NCBI GenBank assembly: GCA_002336675.1 | Contig: DDEI01000099.1 | Location: forward strand, 44,590-56,446 | Direction of reading: 5' to 3' | Source: Flavobacteriales bacterium UBA1958 | GTDB lineage: Bacteria; Bacteroidota; Bacteroidia; Flavobacteriales_D; Sanyastnellaceae | DNA length: 11,857 nucleotides | Shown here: positions 1-7,192 of the stretch, in pieces | How positions within the stretch are numbered: position 1 is the first letter of the stretch | How the letters are laid out: the number at the start of each line of letters is the position of its first letter | Notes under the pieces: generated by a model | Seen by the model: the letters and a program-made list of their open reading frames with translations, nothing else | The model's database searches: none | What the model was told of the DNA's origin: nothing | Translations under genes and position numbers: made by a program

Positions 1-2
1 TC

Positions 3-338
3 TTTAAGTCGGTTGTAAATAAAAGTGGATTGAAAGTTCACATTATCACTACTGTAGATAGAAAATTACCGTTTGAAGATATAGCTAAAGGAAAAGGGAA
101 AGACCTGAATGAAATTCTAGATGAGATGGACGCCATAGTTTCTAGCGGAACCAAGCTCAATATAGATTACCATATAAATGAAATTCTAGATGAGGACTCC
201 ATAGAAGATATTTTCGAGTACTTTATGGAAGCTGAAACACCAGACATAGGAGCTGCAGAACAAGAATTTGACGGTGATTTCACCGAAGAAGAGCTTAGAG
301 CAGTTCGAATTAAATTCTATTCTGAGGTAGCGAACTAG
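3..338 (+). CDS. recQ: ATP-dependent DNA helicase RecQ, C-terminal fragment
   Basis: This is the last ~111 residues of a RecQ helicase whose start lies left of the window. The frame is open to the left edge, so the TTG at 30 is not a real start: codons before it read FKSVVNKSG and continue the protein. The fragment lies after the helicase, RQC and HRDC parts and matches the helix-turn-helix tail that closes Bacteroidota RecQ proteins. Recognisable stretches are KVHIITTVDRKLPFEDIA, SGTKLNIDYHINEILDE, a run ending in IFEYFMEAE, and a closing EEELRAVRIKFYSEVAN. RecQ unwinds DNA 3'-5' in recombinational repair. The tail is very acidic. An exact 18-base in-frame repeat encodes NEILDE twice. The identification rests on remembered family resemblance; no catalytic motif lies inside the window. 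Confidence 0.8.
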   Translation, partial: FKSVVNKSGLKVHIITTVDRKLPFEDIAKGKGKDLNEILDEMDAIVSSGTKLNIDYHINEILDEDSIEDIFEYFMEAETPDIGAAEQEFDGDFTEEELRAVRIKFYSEVAN

Positions 339-360
339 ACAACGCTTGCTATTCGTGACG

Positions 361-394
361 AAGCCCTTAGACATGAAATTTAAGGACTTTTTTT
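361..394 (+). terminator. Intrinsic terminator of recQ
   Basis: The stem pairs CCTTAGA (365-371) with TTTAAGG (379-385), with one G-T wobble and a 7-nt loop. Outside one C/A mismatch it continues as AAG (361-363) with CTT (387-389). Seven T residues follow at 388-394. It begins 22 nt after the recQ stop codon and runs into the last codons of the convergent gene ending at 393. On the minus strand there is no T-run after the stem, so it should stop only recQ transcription. Confidence 0.65.
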
Positions 395-1478
395 ATTCTC
401 CTAAAATGGTTTTTACCAGCTTGTCCTTTTTCTCTTCATCTTCACCGAATAGCCATCTAAGCACATTATCTTCCCATATCTGGTCTTTTTGCTCCGCAGA
501 AATAACTCCTTTCTTCAGTGCTAAGTCCAGTATTTTTCCCGGGTAAGAACTCTGTGGCAGACTTTCCATTTCTCCTAGTGGATATGGGTCATCTAGACCC
601 ATAATAACCTGATTACTCCCCTGCCGGTCTACCATGAGCTTAAGAGAGTCTGTATCATGCACCAGCGTATCGAAAAAGATATTCGGGTGACCTACCGCTT
701 TTCTAGGATGCGTCATGCCTTCGAATAAATCTGGGCGACCATCAAATCCTTGAATTCTTCTCCCTAAATTCATCTGGGCCAACTGACCCCCGTGAGCAAA
801 ACAAGTTCTCATGTTAGGGTATTTCTCCTGGTAGCCTTTTAGCGTAAAGAAGTGATACGCATCTCCGCACTGTGCTAGCATCCAAACCAGATGAAAACGC
901 CAAGCAGTATTCTCTAGCTTAATCATTTTATCACCATCATACGGATGAACCTCTACAGCTAGATTATACTTATTGGCCAACTCGAAAATCGGTTCTGTTT
1001 CCTCATCAAAAATGCATCTCCACGTCCCTGTAGAATCCATAAAGTGAGTAGGTAGACACAATAAGCGAAGACCCAACTGCTCTACACAGCGTTCTATCTC
1101 CCATAACGCTCCTTGAACAAACCCAGGATGCACCACAAATCCACACGAGAATTTAGCAGGGTTATCGTGCTGAACCTTAGCGTTAAAATCATTCTGGAAA
1201 CGGAGTGCTTTCTTCATCTCCTCTTGCCTCAGACCATTCCCATAGAGCTGAGAAAGGTTTAATACTACAGCATGATCTAGTTCATTTTTCTCCATCCATT
1301 CTAGCTTTTCATCTAAGAAAAAACTAGAATCAGTAACAGGACGCTTCCATCCTTTCTGGAGCATATACTTGCGTTCATCATCCACCCAAAAAATCTCTTT
1401 ATCCTTCATGAAAGCAGGAATCTGTTCAGGGTAAGGAAGCAAATGAGAGTGCCCGTTTATTCTAAGTTTTCTAGCCAT
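393..1478 (-). CDS. ACMSD-like metal-dependent amidohydrolase (amidohydrolase 2 family)
   Basis: This protein of 361 residues belongs to the TIM-barrel amidohydrolase-2 family and most resembles aminocarboxymuconate-semialdehyde decarboxylase (ACMSD). Expected zinc ligands are visible: H10 and H12 in GHSH, H178 in VHPYD, H229 in CFAHGG, and D296 in GLDDPYPLGE, which matches GTDYPFPLGE of ACMSD. The blocks GFDGRPDL (244-251) and DTLVHDTDSLKLM (270-282) also match ACMSD, including arginines near the substrate site. It is about 25 residues longer than human ACMSD, with a different N-terminal part (16-60) and a charged tail. It is last in a minus-strand operon, 10 nt after the M20 gene. True ACMSD acts in tryptophan/kynurenine breakdown. 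No other kynurenine gene is nearby, so related decarboxylation or hydrolysis of another substrate is equally possible. The fold and metal site are sure; the reaction is not. Confidence 0.85.
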   Translation of the reverse strand: MARKLRINGHSHLLPYPEQIPAFMKDKEIFWVDDERKYMLQKGWKRPVTDSSFFLDEKLEWMEKNELDHAVVLNLSQLYGNGLRQEEMKKALRFQNDFNAKVQHDNPAKFSCGFVVHPGFVQGALWEIERCVEQLGLRLLCLPTHFMDSTGTWRCIFDEETEPIFELANKYNLAVEVHPYDGDKMIKLENTAWRFHLVWMLAQCGDAYHFFTLKGYQEKYPNMRTCFAHGGQLAQMNLGRRIQGFDGRPDLFEGMTHPRKAVGHPNIFFDTLVHDTDSLKLMVDRQGSNQVIMGLDDPYPLGEMESLPQSSYPGKILDLALKKGVISAEQKDQIWEDNVLRWLFGEDEEKKDKLVKTILGE

Positions 1479-1488
1479 AACAGAGAAA

Positions 1489-2664
1489 TTACTTTAATTT
1501 TTTATAAGCGTGATAAGCCATTAAGCCTGCCCCTATAAACAGGGCTGATTCGTCTATATTAAACTTGGAATTATGCACTCCAACCGAGTTACTTCCATCT
1601 GCAGAGGCCGTTCCCAGTCTGTAAAAACACGCAGGCATTACCTGAGAATAATACGCGAAATCCTCTGCCGTCATTCGCACGTCTAATTTCACCACATTCT
1701 CCTCTCCCAAATATTCCTTGGCAGCTATTATAGCCTCTTCCGTGAACGTCACATCATTAGTCAAAAAAGGATATCCAATCCTGATTTCAACTTTTGCCTT
1801 AGCTCCGTGAGCAGCTGCTATTCCCTCTGCTGTTTGTTTGATAAGTCCGTGAGCTTCATAGCGCCAATCTTCATCTAATGTTCTAAAGGTCCCTTCCATT
1901 TTCACTTCGTTTGGAATCACGTTGGTGGCTCCTTTCGCCTCTACTTTTCCTATACTCAGCACCGTGGGTATAATCGGATTGGATCTTCTGCTAGAGACAT
2001 GTTGCAATGCACAAATAATCTCTGCAGCCACTACCACAGGATCTATATTCTTATGCGGCATGGCTCCATGACCGCCTTTCCCTTTAATAGTAAAGAACAA
2101 CTCATCGGCACTCGCCATATATATTCCATGGCGGAATCCTACTTTTCCTACCTCCAATTCTGGGAATACGTGCTGCCCAAGAATAGCTAAAGGTAACACG
2201 TCTCCAAAAGCCTTTTCACCTAACACTAAACTAGCTCCCCCGGGTAGTTTTTCCTCTCCAGGTTGGAAAATTATCTCTACCCTTCCGTTAATTTCTTCTT
2301 TAAATTCATTCAACACAATAGCCGCCCCCAAAGCACATGTAGTGTGCACATCATGGCCACATGCATGCATTATGCCCTCGTTTTTCGAAGCGTAAGAAGC
2401 TCCAGATTCCTCCAAAATAGGGAGCGCGTCTATATCGGCGCGTAAAGCTATTCTATTGGTTTTTTCAGGATTGATAATAGCCAGAATTCCAGTTCCTGCA
2501 ATTCCAGTTTTGTGTTCTACGTTATGGCGCGTTAAAGCTGCACTGATATACTCAGCAGTCTCCACTTCTTCAAAACTAAGTTCAGGATGTGCATGAATAT
2601 GCCTTCTTATTTCTAACAGTTCAGCCTCTAGTCCCTTGATTCTATGTTTAATCTTCTCTATCAA
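1489..2664 (-). CDS. M20D-family metallo-amidohydrolase (hippurate/N-acyl-amino-acid hydrolase type)
   Basis: This 391-residue protein is a full-length M20D amidohydrolase, the family of hippurate hydrolases, N-acyl-L-amino-acid amidohydrolases and IAA-amino-acid hydrolases; these release a carboxylic acid from an amino acid. Motifs in order: RRHIHAHPELSFEE (20-33), RADIDALPI (75-83), HACGHDVHT (100-108), QPGEEKLPGGA (134-144), GQHVFPELEVGKVG (163-176), GGHGAMPH (197-204) in the lid domain, MTAEDFAYY (331-339) and VHNSKF (363-368). The expected di-metal ligands C102, H104, E138, H165 and H364 are all present. There is no signal peptide, so it should be cytoplasmic. The start is TTG inside a TTGA overlap with the stop of the upstream transporter gene. 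No ATG lies nearer than residue 99, and a GAGG sits only a few bases ahead, which suggests translational coupling. The exact amide substrate cannot be read from sequence. Confidence 0.92.
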   Translation of the reverse strand: MIEKIKHRIKGLEAELLEIRRHIHAHPELSFEEVETAEYISAALTRHNVEHKTGIAGTGILAIINPEKTNRIALRADIDALPILEESGASYASKNEGIMHACGHDVHTTCALGAAIVLNEFKEEINGRVEIIFQPGEEKLPGGASLVLGEKAFGDVLPLAILGQHVFPELEVGKVGFRHGIYMASADELFFTIKGKGGHGAMPHKNIDPVVVAAEIICALQHVSSRRSNPIIPTVLSIGKVEAKGATNVIPNEVKMEGTFRTLDEDWRYEAHGLIKQTAEGIAAAHGAKAKVEIRIGYPFLTNDVTFTEEAIIAAKEYLGEENVVKLDVRMTAEDFAYYSQVMPACFYRLGTASADGSNSVGVHNSKFNIDESALFIGAGLMAYHAYKKLK

Positions 2665-3068
2665 ACCTCAGGCGTATTTAGCTGTGAATATCCTGAAATT
2701 ATCATTCGAATAGCGGCATAAAGTATAATAATCCCAAAGATAAGTTTCACCTTGGCTTCAGGCAGCTTCATAGCCCATTTAGAACCGAAGTAACCCCCAA
2801 TGATAAAAGCTACCGCTATTATAAAGGCGTATCTCAAATCGACATTTCCAGCTTTATAGTAATTCATAAAAGCTAGAATCCCAATAGGCGGGAGCATCAG
2901 CGTAAGACTAGTCCCCTGCGCTTGAAGCTGAGTCATGCCTAAAAAATAAATCAAGCAAGGCACTATGACCACACCTCCCCCTACTCCAACAAATCCGCTT
3001 AAAATTCCAGCAGTAATGCCAATGGCTACTAATATTAAAATGACACTAAAATCCATCTTGATTTTCAT
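2661..3068 (-). CDS. Half-size TSUP (TauE/SafE) family membrane transporter
   Basis: This 135-residue integral membrane protein has TSUP/DUF81 signatures: the glycine-rich GFVGVGGGVVIVPCL (25-39), QAQGTSLTLMLPP (49-61), and a closing GGYFGSKWAMKLPEAKVK (91-108) before the last helix. Hydrophobic stretches fall near 7-27, 29-44, 53-70, 79-97 and 107-126. Full TSUP proteins of about 250 residues contain two such halves. This one has a single half and presumably works as a dimer. Family members move sulfite, sulfoacetate, taurine-derived or other organic anions across the inner membrane. It is first in the operon with the M20 and ACMSD-like enzymes, so its substrate may be their substrate or product; this is inference. 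A second ATG at codon 5 could be the real start, because a -7 promoter box ends only 7 nt before the first ATG. Confidence 0.85.
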   Translation of the reverse strand: MKIKMDFSVILILVAIGITAGILSGFVGVGGGVVIVPCLIYFLGMTQLQAQGTSLTLMLPPIGILAFMNYYKAGNVDLRYAFIIAVAFIIGGYFGSKWAMKLPEAKVKLIFGIIILYAAIRMIISGYSQLNTPEV

Positions 3069-3075
3069 TATGAGC

Positions 3076-3083
3076 CAAAGATA
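3076..3083 (-). promoter_or_regulatory. Candidate -7 promoter element of the TSUP-M20-ACMSD-like operon
   Basis: The minus strand reads TATCTTTG, a perfect match to the Bacteroidota TAnnTTTG -7 element. It ends 7 nt before the first ATG, at 3068, so the transcript would have almost no leader, or about 15 nt if translation begins at the second ATG. I see no convincing TTG/TTTG -33 element at the usual spacing. Confidence 0.45.
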
Positions 3084-3459
3084 GGCGAAGAGAATTAGAC
3101 AGACTAGCAGATTGAAATTACTAATCTACCTTTTGAGTGAAAAGAGTACTATTCTTAAAGGAATTAAGAATAATTAATTAACTCCGATTAATAAAAATGT
3201 TTAGCGCCTGACCACAGACCTAATTTGAGTAAAATGCCCTTTTTTATTCCTTAAAGCCTATGCAAGGCATAGTATTCTCGAAATACACACAGTCACCAAA
3301 TTTTTTATGTCAAACTTTTATAACTGATTAACATATGTTTAACTTAAATATAATATTTTTTATGATTTATATGAAACCTTTAGACAAAAAGTACCGTTAT
3401 ACAATATAGATTCAAGATTAAGAGATTTTGAATTGGTTAAAGGTTAATAAAAATTAAAT

Positions 3460-3485
3460 GGTCGGGGTGGTTCCCGGCCTTTTTT
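3460..3485 (+). terminator. Strong intrinsic terminator without an assigned gene
   Basis: GGTCGGG (3460-3466) pairs with CCCGGCC (3473-3479), with one T-G wobble and a 6-nt loop, followed by six T residues (3480-3485). It is oriented to stop plus-strand transcription, yet both flanking genes lie on the minus strand. In the minus direction the hairpin is followed by ATTTAATTTTT, a poorer T-tract, so it may also act as a distant terminator for the large envelope gene that ends at 3748. Confidence 0.7.
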
Positions 3486-3600
3486 ATGCCTGCTAATTTC
3501 TATGATTTCTCTAAATCATTCAGAAACCAAATTCACCAGAAAACTTCAAGCACAGATTAAACAGACAAACTTATCAGCAGAATGGCTAAGTCAAGACTAG

Positions 3601-3624
3601 AAAAATTGGCCCCGAAACTGCGGG
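3601..3624 (-). terminator. Possible weak terminator after the large envelope gene
   Basis: On the minus strand, CCCG and CGGG form a short stem around a 6-nt loop (3624 to 3611), followed by GCCAA and five T residues (3605-3601). It lies about 124 nt past the stop codon of the gene ending at 3748. The four-pair stem and the 5-nt gap before the T-tract make it weak. Confidence 0.25.
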
Positions 3625-3747
3625 TATTTAGTTTATCACTGAAATACTAAGAATGAATCTCTCATATATGATTTTATTCTGAAAATATCTTTTCCCGCAG
3701 CTAGCAAATAAATCTTGTACTTCTTCTCTCTAATACAATTAAAGCAA

Positions 3748-6700
3748 TCAAAAGTCTATATTTAAAGATAGATGAAGAACGCCATCTAGTATTTGACCAT
3801 CATCTACTCCCCATCCATAGTCCGCTCTCACAAAATAACCTAAGATTTTGGCTCTGGCTCCGAATCCATAACTCCATACTACGGGCTCTCGGTTATTCTC
3901 AACGGAGACCAAAACAGGATTTCCTGCAGAAACCACTTGGTTAAACTGATTCTCTTCGCTGTATGGATTAAACCCATTCCATGCTGAGCCTATATCTGAA
4001 AAAAGCGTGAACATAAACGTTTTAGTGAACTCGGAGTTAAGCGGTTTCTTACTAAAAAAGGTAAACACAGGCCAACGAACTTCTGAATTTATGACCGCAA
4101 AGTTATTTCCGTTTCTACTATTTTGGAAAAATCCTCTCATCGGAGAAGACTGACTCAGATAATAATAACCCTGGTCCTGAGCTATTTCTGCGTCCCCCTG
4201 CTTAGCCAGAAGTTCGCTATCCACTCCTCCCAATACGTTTAATATTTTTCTATCTCCAAAGGAAGTACTTCCGGCTCCTCTTAATGCCACAGTTAAGTTT
4301 CTATATATATGGGTATAATGCCTAAAATCCAATCCGACTACTTGCATTCCCGAATTCTCTTTGGTCGGCTCCTGATAATATTCAGCGAATACCTTATAAC
4401 GTATTCCCTCCAATAGGTTAAATCCTCTGGAGCGAGTGTTATCATAGACATAAGCGACTCTTAAGCCTGCCATAATATCACGGTCATTTTCTATACTGGC
4501 ATTATTTATTTCCGTGGCGTATACCTTAATATCGTCCAAGAGGGCTATGGCTGTTCCTCTTATACTCCTTACCTCATCTAGCGGGTAAGTGAGCTTATAA
4601 GTTCCCATTAACATCTGGGACTCGGCTATCCATGGTAAGTTTGGTAAGATGGCTTGGCTTGAAAAACGTTGTACTGAATATTCTTTATCTAGGCGTTTTT
4701 TTAGATTTTGGTAAAAAACCCCTCCTTCGATCCCGCTATTGCTAGCGCTCAACCGAACAGCTCCCTTTAATTTATGGTCTTCAAATAAATCAGATACCCT
4801 GGCCATACCTCCTATTCCACTTCCCTGATTCAGGTTAGTGGTAGCGCTAAGGGACTGATACATTTGAAACCCTAAACTATTATCTAGCTGAGTGGTCACT
4901 TCATCTATAACGAAGTTTAATCGGTAATTTCTGGATTTAGGGAGTTCGAATTTTTTATCCGCATCAGTTGTGCTTTCCGGTGAATTCGCCATATCCTGAA
5001 TTCTTACTGTCTCTTTTTCTATTTCCACATTTCCACCACTCGCAGAGAACTCATAATTCAGCGGGTCTGCCTCCCTGTCTGAGTTATCGATGGGTATAAT
5101 CTGTAATTCTCCTGCCGCTTCTGGTGAGCAATCATCTTCGTCTTCTAGATCTTCTTCTCCTGTGTCTGTAACCGTTTTTCCATCCTCCAGTTTTCCCCAA
5201 TTAAACTGTTGTCTGCCAGCTTTATAAAAGCTATAATTAAACGTATTTCTTTCTGGATGAATCTGGTAATTATCAAGCTGAAAAGGATAATTACTGAGCA
5301 TAGTTTCTTTAGTGAAATACCGGTAATGAATAGTCGTATCTACTCTACTAATAACGCTATCTACATTAGCTGCGTATTGATTTTTAAAGTTCTTTCTAAA
5401 CGAGAGATAACTAAAATACTTTTCTGATAGCGCTTCTGGCTGATCCTCGTCTAAATCTGGAGTTCTAGTAATCTGTTCCATTGAAGGGTTACTTCCAGGA
5501 TAGAATAGGTAAATGTCTTTTATATTCGAATACACATCCACTGGAATATCTACTCTTAAGGTGTCATCGGGTCTGTTACTCGAAAATATTATGGTCTCAG
5601 AGCCAGGCAGAAAACTCGGGTGTAGATCATCATAAATATCATTTGTCAGCCGAGTTTGGCTATTTCCGATAACGTAATACATGTATAAATCAGTCTGACC
5701 TAGCGCCACACCTGAGAATACTATTTTTTTACCATCAGCTGAATAGCTTAGATCGATTACTTTTTCTATTCTAAATAATTCCTTCTCCACCGTCTTTTTA
5801 TCCGTTAAAGTGTAGTTATTGAGGTAAACTCTTCCCTTTTTCTCTGTAATAAAAGTAAGCACCTCACTATTTGGGTGCCAAGTAGTATTGGGATAAGATA
5901 AGTCTTGGATCCGGTCTATTTTATGCTCTTTCTTTATGAGTCTCTTTAACTTTCCCGTTTCTATTTCATAGAGCCATACTTTATACTGGCCGTATTCATG
6001 TGTTACGAAACTCACATACTTCTCATCTGGGCTTCTTTTAAATTGACTATAGGTGTATCTAGCTTTGTACTTTACTGGAATAGCCCCTAAGTATTTACTA
6101 AATCTTTTATCTAACCTCCTCCATTTTTTTCCTCCATACCCTAGTATTTCCCAGTTTTCTACCAGCGTTCTTAACTCTCTGTAAGATCTAGAATTTTCTT
6201 CGGGAGTTACTGCATCAAACTTGGCTATAGTCTTTTTTCTCTTTTCAGCATCCGTCCCTTCCCAAGCCTCTATCTTATCAAGCTGCTTAACTGTGTACAG
6301 TCTATTTATCTTTATCTCAGCATAAGATGCTTCCTCTTGTTTAAATTTAGTTTCCCAGTAATCTACAAACTTGTAAGACATAGACTCCAAGTCCTCCCCA
6401 AGCACAAATAAAAATCCATCCTCTACATTTCGACCTATTTTAGTCATGTATAAGATGTTCGGAATCACATTTTCTCCGTACACATCTGCTATAAACTTCC
6501 ACATAGCATGCCCTGAATATTTTACTTGCTCTCCCTGAATATCATTAAATGATTCATAAAGACCTGTTTTTATTCCGTCTCTGATGTACTGATTCGATTC
6601 CGAATCCCATTCCTCACCCGCGAAACTTATTAAACCTTCTTTATACCAATCTGGAATACTCAAAAACGTAGAACTTCTAAGAACATCTTTCCAATTTCCC

Positions 6701-7182
6701 CCTAGCATCATTTGACTAAAGAGCACTCTGGCTAGGCCTTCTCTTATTTGAGTTGCAAAATGGCCATGATCCCCATCAAAATACACAAAGAGTTTAGAGC
6801 CCACTATTGCTGTAGTTCCACCTATGTTTCCCTGATTATCATCTATAATCCCTAAGTTACTCTGTCTAAAATCTGTCTGAGTATTGTAGACTATAATTTG
6901 AACTCTTTCTTGAAGAGTGAAGTCAAATAATTTTTCTGCTTTTATTTGAGAAATCCCAGCAGATTGCACCGCGAATTCTGCCAGCTCTTTTCCTCCTTTG
7001 TAGAAGTAAACATCAATATAATCGGAGGGATAATATAACCAATCGAAGGATTTGTATTGCACTCTATTCTTACCAAAGTCTTGCTGCGAGCCGTTGTAAA
7101 ACTGGGCCTCTGAACTGTGCCAAGTCAAAAGAAATATAAAAAATCCCAGGTAACGATATGTCTTAAAGAGAGTTTTCTTCAT
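3748..7182 (-). CDS. Outer-membrane fusion: degenerate gluzincin domain, TolB-like propeller, Omp85-like barrel
   Basis: This exported protein has 1144 residues. A signal peptide (1-26: KK, hydrophobic 11-20, cut after SEA) is followed by three parts. Residues ~40-290 resemble a peptidase-MA-like gluzincin domain, but the HExxH site reads REGLA (147-151), so both histidines are gone; E148 and the WYKEG glutamate E182 remain. Residues ~375-600 carry TolB/PD40 propeller blades, such as SPDEKYVSF, WHPNSEVLTF and SADGKKIVFS, and PSFLPGSETIIFSSNRPD near 522-539. An acidic low-complexity linker (672-684) precedes residues ~750-1144, a beta-barrel with Omp85-like marks: MRGFF (1015-1019), NSEVRWP (1032-1038), FSDIGSAW (1061-1068), and a C-terminal phenylalanine. 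It probably sits in the outer membrane with periplasmic N-terminal domains. Related 'TolB-like' proteins are common in Bacteroidota, but their job is unknown to me. No tol/pal or bam genes adjoin it. Confidence 0.85.
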   Translation of the reverse strand: MKKTLFKTYRYLGFFIFLLTWHSSEAQFYNGSQQDFGKNRVQYKSFDWLYYPSDYIDVYFYKGGKELAEFAVQSAGISQIKAEKLFDFTLQERVQIIVYNTQTDFRQSNLGIIDDNQGNIGGTTAIVGSKLFVYFDGDHGHFATQIREGLARVLFSQMMLGGNWKDVLRSSTFLSIPDWYKEGLISFAGEEWDSESNQYIRDGIKTGLYESFNDIQGEQVKYSGHAMWKFIADVYGENVIPNILYMTKIGRNVEDGFLFVLGEDLESMSYKFVDYWETKFKQEEASYAEIKINRLYTVKQLDKIEAWEGTDAEKRKKTIAKFDAVTPEENSRSYRELRTLVENWEILGYGGKKWRRLDKRFSKYLGAIPVKYKARYTYSQFKRSPDEKYVSFVTHEYGQYKVWLYEIETGKLKRLIKKEHKIDRIQDLSYPNTTWHPNSEVLTFITEKKGRVYLNNYTLTDKKTVEKELFRIEKVIDLSYSADGKKIVFSGVALGQTDLYMYYVIGNSQTRLTNDIYDDLHPSFLPGSETIIFSSNRPDDTLRVDIPVDVYSNIKDIYLFYPGSNPSMEQITRTPDLDEDQPEALSEKYFSYLSFRKNFKNQYAANVDSVISRVDTTIHYRYFTKETMLSNYPFQLDNYQIHPERNTFNYSFYKAGRQQFNWGKLEDGKTVTDTGEEDLEDEDDCSPEAAGELQIIPIDNSDREADPLNYEFSASGGNVEIEKETVRIQDMANSPESTTDADKKFELPKSRNYRLNFVIDEVTTQLDNSLGFQMYQSLSATTNLNQGSGIGGMARVSDLFEDHKLKGAVRLSASNSGIEGGVFYQNLKKRLDKEYSVQRFSSQAILPNLPWIAESQMLMGTYKLTYPLDEVRSIRGTAIALLDDIKVYATEINNASIENDRDIMAGLRVAYVYDNTRSRGFNLLEGIRYKVFAEYYQEPTKENSGMQVVGLDFRHYTHIYRNLTVALRGAGSTSFGDRKILNVLGGVDSELLAKQGDAEIAQDQGYYYLSQSSPMRGFFQNSRNGNNFAVINSEVRWPVFTFFSKKPLNSEFTKTFMFTLFSDIGSAWNGFNPYSEENQFNQVVSAGNPVLVSVENNREPVVWSYGFGARAKILGYFVRADYGWGVDDGQILDGVLHLSLNIDF

Positions 7183-7192
7183 TGAATTGGTG

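Larger units (their letters stand above)
3069..3747. other. Gene-free 679-nt stretch between two minus-strand genes
   Basis: No family-recognisable gene is visible on either strand. It is AT-rich. It holds the operon promoter region at its left end, a perfect CTATGC/GCATAG hairpin with a 3-nt loop (3258-3272), a 10-bp palindrome AACATATGTT (3330-3339), a 24-codon plus-strand open frame (3335-3409, MFNLNIIFFM... to KKYRYTI), a strong terminator (3460-3485), a weaker minus-strand terminator (3601-3624), and a 7-bp inverted pair CTGCGGG/CCCGCAG (3618-3624 with 3694-3700). I searched by eye for tRNA cloverleaf arms and RNase P, SRP and tmRNA hallmarks and found none. Confidence 0.7.

Noticed and set aside
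30..338. A separate small gene starting at the TTG at 30
   Set aside because: The frame is open upstream to the window edge and the residues before the TTG continue the RecQ tail.
346..546. Plus-strand open frame antisense to the ACMSD-like gene
   Set aside because: It lies over conserved coding sequence of a recognised enzyme and its translation looks like a frame shadow.
3240..3485. tRNA, 6S, SRP or RNase P RNA
   Set aside because: No T-arm, anticodon-arm or conserved core motifs could be found by eye; only simple hairpins.
3618..3700. CTGCGGG/CCCGCAG inverted pair as the end of an insertion sequence
   Set aside because: Only 7 bp, with 69 nt between, no transposase and no flanking target duplication.
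5209..5672. Plus-strand open frames antisense to the envelope fusion gene
   Set aside because: They oppose a long gene with clear domain motifs, have no family resemblance, and show no start signals.
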